64,000 bases of DNA. It comes from JAJACP01 sp964350245. GTDB lineage: Bacteria; Chlamydiota; Chlamydiia; Chlamydiales; JAAKFR01. Positions within the stretch are counted from its first letter, which is position 1. Every line of letters begins with the position of its first letter. The notes below the pieces were generated by a model that saw nothing but the letters and a program-made list of their open reading frames with translations, was not told where the DNA came from and did not search any database. Below are positions 24,722-34,121 of the stretch, in pieces. The position numbers and the translations under genes are program-made. The DNA lies in the NCBI GenBank assembly GCA_964350245.1, contig CAYGJC010000002.1:1-64000 (forward strand), read 5' to 3'.

Positions 24722-27151
24722 TTAAAACAAAGAGAGCTGGGCGTTATCGGCCTCTTTTTTGAAGCGACGTGAACTTTCTTTGCGCACCTCGAGCTTCTTT
24801 AAAATCGTCTGAGCGCGTCCAATCACCGATGGAGGCAGCCCTGCCAAGCGAGCTACATGAATCCCGTAGCTTCGATCAGTTCCGCCACGCGCAATCCGGT
24901 GCATAAACACAATCTCATCCTTTTCTTCTAAGACAGTCGCATGGTAGTTAACCGCTCCTTCAAAACTCTCTTCTAGTTCAGTCAGCTCCCAGTAGTGGGT
25001 GGCAAACAGCGTTTTGGCGTGTGCCTTGAGCAAATATTCGGCAACTGACCACGCAATGGCGACTCCATCGTAGGTGCTGGTTCCGCGACCAATTTCGTCA
25101 AGAATCACAAGCGAGCGGGACGAAACGTTATTGAGAATGTTAGCGGTCTCACTCATCTCCACCATAAAGGTCGATTGGCCGCGCGATAAATCGTCGCTTG
25201 CCCCGATCCGAGTAAAGATCTTGTCGATCACACCGATATGCGCTTTGGTGCAAGGAACAAATGAACCCATTTGGGCCATGATAACAATCAGCGCGACTTG
25301 TCTGATGTAGGTCGATTTGCCGGCCATATTAGGGCCGGTGATGAGCATGAGCCGTTCGCGGTGGTCAAGCTGCGTCTCATTTGGGATGAAGGTCTCTTTG
25401 TTAAGCGCCTCAACAACAGGATGTCTTCCCTCTTCTAAGTGAAGCGTGTCGCTTGTGTCCACAACCGGGCGGCAGTAGTTTTCTCGCTTAGCAACAAGGG
25501 CTAAAGAGGCAAGCACATCCAGACGGGCGAGCGCACGGGCGCTTGCAAATACCTCTTTTTCATAAGCAGCAGCCTTGTCGCGCAGTTGTTGGAAAAGCGC
25601 CTGTTCTAGAGTGTGGATCCGCTCTTCGGCTGAGAGCACTTTGGTCTCGTACTCTTTTAAAATGGGTGAGATAAACCGCTCAGAATTGACAAGTGTCTGC
25701 CGCCGCTGAAATGTATCGGGCATAAGGTGTGCTTGTCCCTTGCTCACCTCGATATAGTAGCCAAAAACCTTGTTGAAGCTCACTTTGAGGTTTTTGATTC
25801 CGGTTTCTTCCTTGATGCGGGTTTGGTAGCGAGCAAGCCACTCACGCCCTCCCTTTGTTAACTCGCGTAGCTCATCGAGCTCGGCGTGGTAGCCATCTTG
25901 AAAGATTTTTCCCTCCGTAATCCGAAGAGGAGGCTCTTCTACAAGCGCTTTTTTCAGCTCAAGATAGAGCTCCGGAAGATCGATAAGCGCTTCAGGAGCT
26001 CGCTCACTAAGTGTTTTTTGAATCGGAGCGATCTGTTCGAGTGAGAGGGCCAATGCCAGGAGGTCGCGCGGCGTGGCATAACCCGCAACAATCCGCATCA
26101 TCAACCGCTCGAGATCGCGAACGGGTTTAAGTTGTTGACGCAATTGGGCCAATTGTTGAGGCGCGTAATAGAAGGCTTCAACAGAATCGAGTCTCTCCTG
26201 AATAGCGGTTACATCAAGGAGAGGACGCTTGATCCATTCGCGTAAAAGCCGTTTTCCCATCGGTGTATACGTATGATCGAGCACACCCATTAAAGTGCAT
26301 TTGCGCGAGCCGTCGTGGAGCGCCTCGGTCAGCTCTAAATTCTTTTGACTCACGCGATCCAAGCCGACAGATTCACTAGTCGAAAAAGGCCTAATCTCGC
26401 GAATATGGGTAATAGGGAGTGAAAGATCGTCCCGGATGTAGGAGAGCAAACCTCCAGCTGCATTAATCGCGGCAACCATCCCTTTAAGTCCAAATCCATC
26501 GAGTTGGTGCACCTGAAAATGATCCGTTAAATAAGCGTAGGCAGTTTTATGTTCAAACTGCCAGGGCGCGGCTGTCGAGATGACAGCTTGGTTTAGCTCA
26601 TTGAAAAAAAGGTCATGTTTTTTTTGAAATTTGTCGAGGGTGAGAATTTCAGAAGGGTTGAGGCGGTAGAGTTCGTTAAGAAGCTCTTTGCTGTCTTCAA
26701 ATTCAACTACTTGGAAGTTGGCAGTTGTCAAATCAAGAAAGGCAAGTCCATAGATGGTGCCCACCTGAGCAATGGCAGCAATAAAGTTATTGGCAGTGTC
26801 GGGAAGATTGACAACAGTGCCGGGAGTGATAAAACGGACAATTTCTCGTTTTACGAGCCCTTTGGCCTGCTTGGGATCCTCCGTTTGCTCGGCAATGGCT
26901 ACCCGATAACCCTTGTTGACCAGTCGATCGACGTAATTTTCGCACGTGTGCCACGGAACGCCTGCCATCGGTGTCCCTTGTCGTTTGGTTAGAGTAAGAT
27001 CGAGCGCCTCGGCTAAAACTTCGGCATCGTCGTAAAACGCTTCATAAAAATCGCCCATCCGAAAGAGGAGAACAGCGTTTTGGGCGCGCTCCTTACACGA
27101 GCGCCACTGCTCCATCATGGGAGTCATCTTTTCTGGAATTGTTGTCGTCAT
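24722..27151 (-). CDS. mutS: DNA mismatch repair protein MutS
   Basis: From ATG 27151 an 809-residue protein (ATG 27127 with AGAAAAG upstream is the alternative; the frame open to 27295 would cross the dnaG start). The mismatch-contact motif GDFYEAF is near residue 31. The ATPase has Walker A TGPNMAGKSTYIRQ, Walker B LVILDEIGRGTSTYDG and the ATHYWELTEL switch. It recognises mismatches and recruits MutL. Convergent with the tail-anchored gene, 13 bases apart; divergent from dnaG. Confidence 0.96.
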   Translation of the reverse strand: MTTTIPEKMTPMMEQWRSCKERAQNAVLLFRMGDFYEAFYDDAEVLAEALDLTLTKRQGTPMAGVPWHTCENYVDRLVNKGYRVAIAEQTEDPKQAKGLVKREIVRFITPGTVVNLPDTANNFIAAIAQVGTIYGLAFLDLTTANFQVVEFEDSKELLNELYRLNPSEILTLDKFQKKHDLFFNELNQAVISTAAPWQFEHKTAYAYLTDHFQVHQLDGFGLKGMVAAINAAGGLLSYIRDDLSLPITHIREIRPFSTSESVGLDRVSQKNLELTEALHDGSRKCTLMGVLDHTYTPMGKRLLREWIKRPLLDVTAIQERLDSVEAFYYAPQQLAQLRQQLKPVRDLERLMMRIVAGYATPRDLLALALSLEQIAPIQKTLSERAPEALIDLPELYLELKKALVEEPPLRITEGKIFQDGYHAELDELRELTKGGREWLARYQTRIKEETGIKNLKVSFNKVFGYYIEVSKGQAHLMPDTFQRRQTLVNSERFISPILKEYETKVLSAEERIHTLEQALFQQLRDKAAAYEKEVFASARALARLDVLASLALVAKRENYCRPVVDTSDTLHLEEGRHPVVEALNKETFIPNETQLDHRERLMLITGPNMAGKSTYIRQVALIVIMAQMGSFVPCTKAHIGVIDKIFTRIGASDDLSRGQSTFMVEMSETANILNNVSSRSLVILDEIGRGTSTYDGVAIAWSVAEYLLKAHAKTLFATHYWELTELEESFEGAVNYHATVLEEKDEIVFMHRIARGGTDRSYGIHVARLAGLPPSVIGRAQTILKKLEVRKESSRRFKKEADNAQLSLF

Positions 27152-27200
27152 AAGGGGAGTTAGGTTATCAATAATTATCCATTCTTGTACAGTCTTGGAG

Positions 27201-28937
27201 ATGTTTACCAAAGAGAGCCTAGATAAACTGCGTGAGCGGATTGATTTGGTTGAAGTGCTCGAGCCGCACATCGACCTAAAACGTGCCGGCTCCACTTATA
27301 AAGCACTTTGTCCTTTCCACCAGGAGAAAACACCCTCCTTTGTAGTGCAAAGAGGGGATACTCATTACCACTGCTTTGGCTGTCAGGCGCATGGGGATGC
27401 GATTCAATTTTTGATGCACCACCTTAACCTCACGTTTGTCGAGGCTGTTGAGTCGCTTGCCGAGCGGTTTCATGTCCCTCTTGATCGTGAGGGGGGAAAA
27501 AACGAAGAGAAAGGTGTTAATAAAGCCTCTTTGCGGGAGTGTATGGGTGCTGCCTCCCGTTTTTTTCATGAGTATCTCCTTCATTCAGAAGAGGGAAGAG
27601 GGCCGCTCCACTACCTTTTCAAGCGGGGCATCACAGTTGATTTCATCAAGCGCTTTGAAGTGGGATATGCCCCTGCCTCTTCCACTCTTTTCTTGCAGGC
27701 GATGCGCAGTGAAAAATTTGAAGACCAGATGCTTGTGGAAACAGGCTTGATAAGCGATCCCGCCAAACGCCCCTTTTTTCGCGAGCGCATCACCTTTCCT
27801 GTCTGCGCCCACTCGGGGCAGGTGGTAGGTTTTTCAGCGCGCAAAATCCGAGAGGAGGTGTATGGGGGCAAGTACATTAACACGCCTGAGACGGCACTTT
27901 TTAAAAAATCACGCACCCTTTTTGGACTCAATTTTTGTCGTCGTCGGATTGCCAAAGAGCGGCGGGTGATTCTAGTAGAGGGACAAATTGACTGTCTAAA
28001 GATGATCGAAGCAGGGCTTGATCTTACGGTTGCCTCTCTTGGGACGGCCTTTGGTGAGGGGCACGTGGCGCTTCTCAAGCAGTTGGGTGTGCGGCAGGCC
28101 TACATTTTATTTGATGGCGATGAGGCTGGGAATGCAGCTGCCTCTAAAGCCGGTGATCTTTTTCAGAAAGTGGGCATTGAGGTGTTGGTTCCGCATCTCC
28201 CTAAAGGGAGCGATCCCGATACGTTTTTAATGAAGCTAGGCACCGAACGGTTAACCGAGCTCTTAGATAAGGCTGAATCCTATTTAGGTTTTCAAGTAAC
28301 CGAGCTAAGTAAAGAACTCAATCTCAACTCGCCTGCAGGAAAGGCGGAATTGATAAAAGTGCTTAAAAAGCAAATAGAGGGGTGGGAAGATCCGGTGATG
28401 GTACACGAGAGTGTACGTAAACTTGCCTCAATGGTACACATTCCGGAAGAGATGATGGGAATACAGCAGAATTTTGCGCCGCATCTCTACATCAAGAAGC
28501 AGGGGGCCAATCATCTCGAACAGATCGATCCCAACCGGGTACTTGAGCTCGATCTTTTGCGATGGCTTGTCTTGATGCACGCGCATTTTAAGCAGACAGC
28601 CGCTCATTATTTGACAGAGAAACACTTTTGGGTGCCTGCCTGTCAGGCTCTGTTTCGCCGCCTCATGGAGAGTCAAGAAGTTGACTTATTAACTGTAGCA
28701 ACTGACTTAGAAGAGCCGGGATTAATCGATGAGATTGTGAAAAAGCGGATCAATCGAGAGCGTGCAGATACGCAGTTTTTAGAAACCGTACAAAAACTAC
28801 TCGATCGGCAGTGGATGCAAACGCGCGAGCAGATTAAGATGAAGATTCATAGCGGCGCCCATAGCGATGATGAGGTGCTGAAGCTCGCTAAGCAGTTTGA
28901 TGAACTCACTAGAGAAACAGCCAAATTGGTCTCATGA
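27201..28937 (+). CDS. dnaG: DNA primase
   Basis: A 578-residue primase from ATG 27201 (TTGGAG immediately upstream). The zinc-binding domain has CPFH at about residue 39 and CFGCQ about 21 residues on. The Toprim core shows VEGQIDCLK and LFDGDEAGN, the acidic residues that bind metal during primer synthesis. The last 180 residues would form the helicase-binding domain. The stop overlaps the start of the DCC gene (ATGA). Confidence 0.96.
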   Translation: MFTKESLDKLRERIDLVEVLEPHIDLKRAGSTYKALCPFHQEKTPSFVVQRGDTHYHCFGCQAHGDAIQFLMHHLNLTFVEAVESLAERFHVPLDREGGKNEEKGVNKASLRECMGAASRFFHEYLLHSEEGRGPLHYLFKRGITVDFIKRFEVGYAPASSTLFLQAMRSEKFEDQMLVETGLISDPAKRPFFRERITFPVCAHSGQVVGFSARKIREEVYGGKYINTPETALFKKSRTLFGLNFCRRRIAKERRVILVEGQIDCLKMIEAGLDLTVASLGTAFGEGHVALLKQLGVRQAYILFDGDEAGNAAASKAGDLFQKVGIEVLVPHLPKGSDPDTFLMKLGTERLTELLDKAESYLGFQVTELSKELNLNSPAGKAELIKVLKKQIEGWEDPVMVHESVRKLASMVHIPEEMMGIQQNFAPHLYIKKQGANHLEQIDPNRVLELDLLRWLVLMHAHFKQTAAHYLTEKHFWVPACQALFRRLMESQEVDLLTVATDLEEPGLIDEIVKKRINRERADTQFLETVQKLLDRQWMQTREQIKMKIHSGAHSDDEVLKLAKQFDELTRETAKLVS

Positions 28938-29311
28938 TCATATTTTACGACGGAATGTGCCCCCTTTGCAATCGCGCGGTTCGCTCTATCCTAGCAGCTG
29001 ATGCCAAAAAACAGTTTTATTTCGCACCGTTAGAGGGAACAACAGCTGCGGACAAACTAAAAAATTTACGTTTAAAGCATCCCGATCTGGATACCTTAGT
29101 GCTGTACATCGACTCAAATAAGATTTTGATGGAAGGGAGAGCTGTTTTACGTATTCTTTGGCTGCTAGGAGGGAAGTACGCATTGATCGGTTGGCTCTCT
29201 TTTCTGCCCTCCTTTCTCTTTGATGCCCTCTACCGGTTGGTGGCGCGCTATCGTTTCCGCCTTTTTTCAAAAAAAGTCGCGATAGATAAAACAGATCGCT
29301 TTCTCTCTTAA
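28934..29311 (+). CDS. DCC-family (DUF393) thiol-disulfide oxidoreductase-like protein
   Basis: A 125-residue protein with the family signature IIFYDGMCPLCNRAVR at the N-terminus (DxxCxxC), then GRAVLRILWLLGG and a hydrophobic C-terminal half. The two cysteines suggest redox activity; biological role of the family is poorly known. The ATG overlaps the dnaG stop, so it is co-translated with primase although no functional link is evident. Confidence 0.85.
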   Translation: MIIFYDGMCPLCNRAVRSILAADAKKQFYFAPLEGTTAADKLKNLRLKHPDLDTLVLYIDSNKILMEGRAVLRILWLLGGKYALIGWLSFLPSFLFDALYRLVARYRFRLFSKKVAIDKTDRFLS

Positions 29312-29341
29312 TTGACTTTTACTAAAAAAGAATAATATAAT
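29312..29341 (+). promoter_or_regulatory. near-consensus promoter in front of the MFS gene
   Basis: TTGACT (29312-29317), 18-base spacer, TATAAT (29336-29341). The ATG at 29349 is only 8 bases beyond the -10, so transcription would begin at or next to the start codon; see findings. Confidence 0.6.
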
Positions 29342-29348
29342 TTGTGCC

Positions 29349-30533
29349 ATGACAGCGACAATTTCGCGGGCGTTTCTATGGTCAAGGATCTTGAGTGTTC
29401 CCTTTTGGGTGCTACTCAATACGCTCTCGATCATTCTATATAAAGAGTTTCATGTCTCTCCACTGCTCGTGACACTCCTTATTGCGCTCAAACCAATGAC
29501 GGCCCTACTGGCCTCTTACTGGAGCTGTTTTTTCTCGGGAAAAAATCGGAATTTTGTTTTAACGAATCTCATTCGGTTTCTCCCTTTCCTTTTCTTTTTT
29601 GCCGTTGATTCAGCGTGGACGGTGATTCTTAGCTTCTCGCTCTACATGATTTTGAGTCGGGGGAGCATGCCTGTTTGGACCGAGCTGTTCAAAAGCCACA
29701 TTCCCAAAGAGTCGCAACACCGTCTTTTTGCCTTAGGAAACACGTGCGAGTACCTAGGGACCACACTCTTTCCGATTATTCTGGGTATGTTGCTCGACTA
29801 CAATGGAAACTTGTGGCGGGTTTTGTTTCCTCTAACCGCTCTTTTGGGGATGGCCACCACCTTGCTCATGCTCCGTCTGCCTGATACTCGATTAAAGCCC
29901 AAGCCGCCGATTAAAACCAAAGCGTGGCTTCCCTGGAAAAATGCCTTCCATATTGTAAAGACGCATGCTGACTTTCGTAACTATTTAATTGGCTTTATGT
30001 TGGGAGGAGCCGGTTTGATGGTGATTCAGCCGGTGCTACCCATCTTTTTTGTCGATGAGCTTCAATTCTCTTATACCGAGATGATGATTGCACTTTCTGT
30101 ATGTAAAGGGATTGGTTATGCCCTTTCTTCACCCATGTGGGTGCGCCTGTTCAAACGTCTCCCGCTCTTTCAGTTTAGCTTTTTAGTGGCCTTTTTAGCA
30201 TGCTGCTTTCCTTTGATCCTAATCGGGGCCAAGTGGACTTTCTGGCTCTGTTATGTCGCCTACTTAGGTTATGGGCTCATGCAATCGGGAAGTGAGCTGA
30301 GTTGGCACTTATCGCCGGCAGCCTTTTCGAAAAATAAAGAGAGCTTGCCCTTTAGTGAGACCAACATTTTGGCTGTCGGTGTGAGAGGCTGCATCATTCC
30401 CTTTTTGGGGAGTTTGCTTTTTTATCTCTTTAATTCAGTGACCGTGATGCTAGTGGGTTCACTCTTCTGTTTAATCGGCGCTTTTGTATTGATTCGTTAT
30501 CGCGAAGAGGTCCCAGACAGAGTACGCACATAG
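29349..30533 (+). CDS. MFS transporter
   Basis: A 394-residue membrane protein with about 12 hydrophobic segments and the basic cytoplasmic loop (LPDTRLKPKPPIKTKAW) that divides the two halves of a major facilitator. The motif between segments 2 and 3 is degenerate, so substrate cannot be guessed. There is no ribosome binding site upstream of the ATG (TTTGTGCC). The 3' end overlaps the convergent Inc candidate by 37 bases. Confidence 0.78.
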   Translation: MTATISRAFLWSRILSVPFWVLLNTLSIILYKEFHVSPLLVTLLIALKPMTALLASYWSCFFSGKNRNFVLTNLIRFLPFLFFFAVDSAWTVILSFSLYMILSRGSMPVWTELFKSHIPKESQHRLFALGNTCEYLGTTLFPIILGMLLDYNGNLWRVLFPLTALLGMATTLLMLRLPDTRLKPKPPIKTKAWLPWKNAFHIVKTHADFRNYLIGFMLGGAGLMVIQPVLPIFFVDELQFSYTEMMIALSVCKGIGYALSSPMWVRLFKRLPLFQFSFLVAFLACCFPLILIGAKWTFWLCYVAYLGYGLMQSGSELSWHLSPAAFSKNKESLPFSETNILAVGVRGCIIPFLGSLLFYLFNSVTVMLVGSLFCLIGAFVLIRYREEVPDRVRT

Positions 30534-31063
30534 GCATCTCTTGTTTGGCATGTTCCGTCCCGTTTGACGTGTCCCCCATCTGTGTAATGTTTGAAATGGC
30601 CATATCTAAGCGAGCCTGTCTGTTCCTGGTAATGTGTGGTGCACCAGATTCGTTCGCCTTCTTGACTGATATAAAGAACTCCCCGGGGTAGCGAGAAGGA
30701 TAAAAGAGAGTGATTCCAGTTTGTACGTAAATACTGTTTTTGGCGATCGGTCAGGTCTCTTTCACTCTGGATACACGTTTCCAGTGTTAAGTAGTATCTA
30801 TTAGGAGCGGAATTTGGAGGAGCTCTACAGAAGGTTTTGAGGACAATTCCTGTCAAAACAGCACCTCCCCCTAAGAACATCAGCCATGCCCAACCAGATG
30901 AAACCGTGCTTAAGCTCCCTATTTGTGCGATCGAACAGAAACCCATACACAAGAAGAGAAGCGCAAGGGCGGCTAGAGCCACAGTTGTAATCACATAGTA
31001 GCTTTTGGCTTCCGGAAAAAAAGGAGGAGGGACAGGTGGAAAAGAGGAAGTAGTCGGATTCAT
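30497..31063 (-). CDS. candidate inclusion-membrane-type protein (bilobed hydrophobic domain)
   Basis: A 188-residue protein not otherwise recognised. After a 20-residue Pro-rich start (SFPPVPPPFFPEAKS) come two hydrophobic segments, about residues 22-48 and 56-78, separated by a short loop (IAQIGSLSTVSS), then a 110-residue soluble tail rich in Tyr, Cys and basic residues. This bilobed layout with both ends on one side is the hallmark used to predict chlamydial Inc proteins, which are delivered by type III secretion to the inclusion membrane. Prediction by layout only. It lies 5 bases downstream of glyQS. Confidence 0.6.
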   Translation of the reverse strand: MNPTTSSFPPVPPPFFPEAKSYYVITTVALAALALLFLCMGFCSIAQIGSLSTVSSGWAWLMFLGGGAVLTGIVLKTFCRAPPNSAPNRYYLTLETCIQSERDLTDRQKQYLRTNWNHSLLSFSLPRGVLYISQEGERIWCTTHYQEQTGSLRYGHFKHYTDGGHVKRDGTCQTRDAYVRTLSGTSSR

Positions 31064-31068
31064 GGACG

Positions 31069-34000
31069 TTAGTCCTCTTGTAATAGACTAAAATCAATTA
31101 ACTGCTCGCAAAGGCCTTTAACCTCACTGAGCAAAGCGAGCCTGTGATCACGTACTTTTGGATCATCGTCCATCACTTTGACTTTCTCAAAAAAGGTGGT
31201 GACGGGCTGCACGAGCGTCTCTAAGAGAGTGAAGGCCTTTAGGTACTTCCCATTTTCTTTGCCCCTAACCGCTTCAATTGCCTGCAAGAGTTTTTGCTCA
31301 CAGGGCTCTAAGCATTGGGCAGAGTCAGTGGTAGTAGGCGATGTACTCGGTACAATTTTTCTGATACGTGTATACATTTCCAAGACAGCTAAAAAGGTAG
31401 CATGGTGCTCTTTACGCAAGGTCTGTAGTGCACAAATTCGTTGGAAAGAGTCATAATAATCAGAGTGGCCTTTGGCTAAAACAGCTTCAACTTCATCCTT
31501 GGCAAAGCCCTCATCCACCAAAATGGTGCGGAAACGGCCCTGCAAAAAGGTTTCAATTTCTCCCAGCACACTCTCATCAGCGCTGACTTTTTTGGGCGCG
31601 CGTTTGGCAAAAATGGCAAAAGCTTGCTGTAGAAGTTGCGCCAAGGGAAGGTGGAGCTTGTGCTCAAGAAGGGTCTTGATTAGACCAATCCCTTGTCTAC
31701 GCAGCGCATACGGATCACTTGATGATGTGGGCTTAAGGCCCAGAGCAAAGCAGCTAATGAGATTGTCTAGCTTATCGGCCAGGCTTAGTAAAATGCCACA
31801 GGGAGAGCGCGGAAGTGGGGCCTTTTCTCCGCGGGGCATCCAATGCTCTTCAATAGCACAAGCGACCGCTTCTGTTTCGCCTTGCTTGCGCGCATAAATG
31901 GTTCCCACATGTCCTTGCAATTCAGGAAATTCTCCTACTAAAAGCGTTGCCAGATCAGCTTTAGAAAGCTCTGCTGCGCGCTGTAAATCTGTCAGGGCGC
32001 ATAGCGGAGCTATCGTGTGCAGGGCAACAGCAATTTCCTGTACGCGTTCGACTTTATCCCAAACCGTGCCCAGCTCCTTTTGGAACGTCATTTTCTTCAG
32101 TTCAGCATTGAACTGATCCAGAGGTGTTTTTAGATCCTCTTCATAGAGAAAGACACCGTCAGCAAGTCTTGGAAAGAGCGCCTTTTGGTTGCCTGAGCGG
32201 ATCAAGTCGGTTGGTGTATTATTGCACACAATCAGAAAGTAGGGAAGAAGAGCGCCCTTCGAGTCTCCAACCGGAAAGTACTTTTGGTGCTCTACCATCT
32301 CAGAGATCAACACCTCTTTGGGTGCGTGCAGAAACTGTGTATCAAAAGAGGCCTTGGTAACAAAGGGCCACTCCACTAGGTGAAGGACTTGGGCCATCAC
32401 ACGCTCTTGGGCCAAAACCGTTCCGCCCACTTCCCTCTCAATTGCTTTGATCTGCTCTAAAATCGACTCTCTTCTTTCTTCAATAGAGGCCATCACTTTG
32501 TGGTTGCGCACGGTTTCAAGATAGGCGCTTGCTTTGGGGATTGGAAAGGGAGCGGGATCAAGCTGCCGATGCCCGTAAGAGAGGCGGTCCGCTACAATCC
32601 CGGCTACAGCAAACGGAATCACCTCCTCTCCATAAAGAGAAACAATCCAACGCAAAGGACGCGCATACTCGATATCAAGATCGCTCCAGCGCATTTTTTT
32701 GGGAAATTCGGCCTTTAAAATGAGAGACGGAAGCGCTTGGGCTAAAAGAGTGCGTGTCGATTTTCCGGGAACATTCAGCGTGGCGAAGAGGTAGGGTTGG
32801 TCTTTGATCTGCCGAATCTCCAATTCGGGAATCTCTCCCTTTTCAACTTGCTTCAAGGAAACAACGTTCAAATTCAGTGAGCGGAAAAATCCACTACCTG
32901 CTTTTGAAGGTGTGCCATCTGTTTCAAAGGCAGCGTGAAGTGCCGGTCCTTTTCGTTCTACTGCATGCGCCCCTGTTCCTCCCACAAGTCCCTTGATTAA
33001 AAGTGTCAGCCGGCGCGGCGTTCCAAATGTTGCGATCGAATCGTAATGTAGAGCATTTCCTTCAAGAAAATGGCGCATCTGGCTCTCAAGGTTTTGTAAA
33101 CCCAGAGCCACAAAAGTTGCGGGGAGTTCTTCTGAGCCGATTTCCAAAAGAAAATCGCTTTGTTCATCAGGATCGCCCTGAGCTGAAGGGAGGGGAATCT
33201 CAAGCGCCTGTTTAGGAGCCTTTGCTTTAAGAAGAGGGTGGTTTTGCTCTTCTCGACTCTTTAGATAACTTTCTGCAAGTAGCTTAGCTAGATTTCGGAT
33301 GCGGCCCATGTAGCCAGTGCGCTCAGTGACTGAAATCACGCCACGGGCATCTAAAATATTGAAAGCGTGTGAAGCTTTGATCACGAAATCATAGGCAGGA
33401 ATCGGCAGGTGATTACGTATCAGACGTTTTGCTTCAGCTTCAAAATCCTCAAAATGGCGAAGCCACATACCCGTATCGGCTTCGGTAAAGTTGTAGTGGC
33501 TCCACTCCCATTCACTTCTTTTATAGATCTCTCCGTAGGTAATTTCATCATTCCACATCAGATCAAAGAAGGAGTCCACTCCTTGCAAATAAAGGGCAAG
33601 GCGTTCCAGACCATAGGTCAGCTCTCCACTCACTGGCTTAACGGGGATGCCACCGACTGCTTGGAAATAGGTAAATTGCGTCACCTCCATTCCATCGGCC
33701 CACACCTCCCAGCCAAGTCCCCATGCGCCAATAGTTGGATTTTCCCAATCGTCATGCACAAAACGGATATCGTGTTGGCTTAAATCGAGACCGATGGCCT
33801 CTAGGGATTGGAGATAGAGATCCTGGATGTCTGATGGAGAGGGTTTTAAGATCACCTGCATCTGGTGATAAAATTGAACCCGGTTTGGATTGTCGCCATA
33901 GCGTCCATCTTTGGGCCGCCTGGAGGGTTCCACATAAACTGCAGAATAAGGTTCAGGACCCAGGCAGCGAAGGAAAGTGACCGGGTTAAAGGTTCCGGCG

Positions 34001-34092
34001 CCCACCTCAAGATCGTAACCTTGGTGGATGAGGCATCCTTGCTGAGCCCAAAATTGGGTAAGCCTTGAAATCATTTCTTGAAAGTTGATCAT
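31069..34092 (-). CDS. glyQS: glycyl-tRNA synthetase, fused alpha and beta chains
   Basis: A 1007-residue protein. Residues 1 to about 290 are the alpha chain (FQEMISRLTQFWAQQGC, VEPSRRPKDGRYGDNPNR, catalytic class II core with YGLERLALYLQGV). From about residue 315 the beta chain starts (FLLEIGSEELPATFV) and runs through the HD-like and anticodon-binding parts. Most bacteria make the two chains separately; the fusion is known from Chlamydiae and a few other groups. It charges tRNA-Gly. The start lies 29 bases from the divergent glycosyltransferase. Confidence 0.96.
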   Translation of the reverse strand: MINFQEMISRLTQFWAQQGCLIHQGYDLEVGAGTFNPVTFLRCLGPEPYSAVYVEPSRRPKDGRYGDNPNRVQFYHQMQVILKPSPSDIQDLYLQSLEAIGLDLSQHDIRFVHDDWENPTIGAWGLGWEVWADGMEVTQFTYFQAVGGIPVKPVSGELTYGLERLALYLQGVDSFFDLMWNDEITYGEIYKRSEWEWSHYNFTEADTGMWLRHFEDFEAEAKRLIRNHLPIPAYDFVIKASHAFNILDARGVISVTERTGYMGRIRNLAKLLAESYLKSREEQNHPLLKAKAPKQALEIPLPSAQGDPDEQSDFLLEIGSEELPATFVALGLQNLESQMRHFLEGNALHYDSIATFGTPRRLTLLIKGLVGGTGAHAVERKGPALHAAFETDGTPSKAGSGFFRSLNLNVVSLKQVEKGEIPELEIRQIKDQPYLFATLNVPGKSTRTLLAQALPSLILKAEFPKKMRWSDLDIEYARPLRWIVSLYGEEVIPFAVAGIVADRLSYGHRQLDPAPFPIPKASAYLETVRNHKVMASIEERRESILEQIKAIEREVGGTVLAQERVMAQVLHLVEWPFVTKASFDTQFLHAPKEVLISEMVEHQKYFPVGDSKGALLPYFLIVCNNTPTDLIRSGNQKALFPRLADGVFLYEEDLKTPLDQFNAELKKMTFQKELGTVWDKVERVQEIAVALHTIAPLCALTDLQRAAELSKADLATLLVGEFPELQGHVGTIYARKQGETEAVACAIEEHWMPRGEKAPLPRSPCGILLSLADKLDNLISCFALGLKPTSSSDPYALRRQGIGLIKTLLEHKLHLPLAQLLQQAFAIFAKRAPKKVSADESVLGEIETFLQGRFRTILVDEGFAKDEVEAVLAKGHSDYYDSFQRICALQTLRKEHHATFLAVLEMYTRIRKIVPSTSPTTTDSAQCLEPCEQKLLQAIEAVRGKENGKYLKAFTLLETLVQPVTTFFEKVKVMDDDPKVRDHRLALLSEVKGLCEQLIDFSLLQED

Positions 34093-34121
34093 AGGGAGAT
34101 ACTATATGAAAATAGGGGAAG

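Noticed and set aside
27152..27295. Upstream extension of mutS
   Set aside because: It crosses the dnaG start on the other strand and the residues (Ser/Arg-rich) do not resemble MutS.
31178..34068. Several long open frames on the plus strand opposite glyQS
   Set aside because: They mirror the codon pattern of glyQS, have no ribosome binding sites and no recognisable domains.
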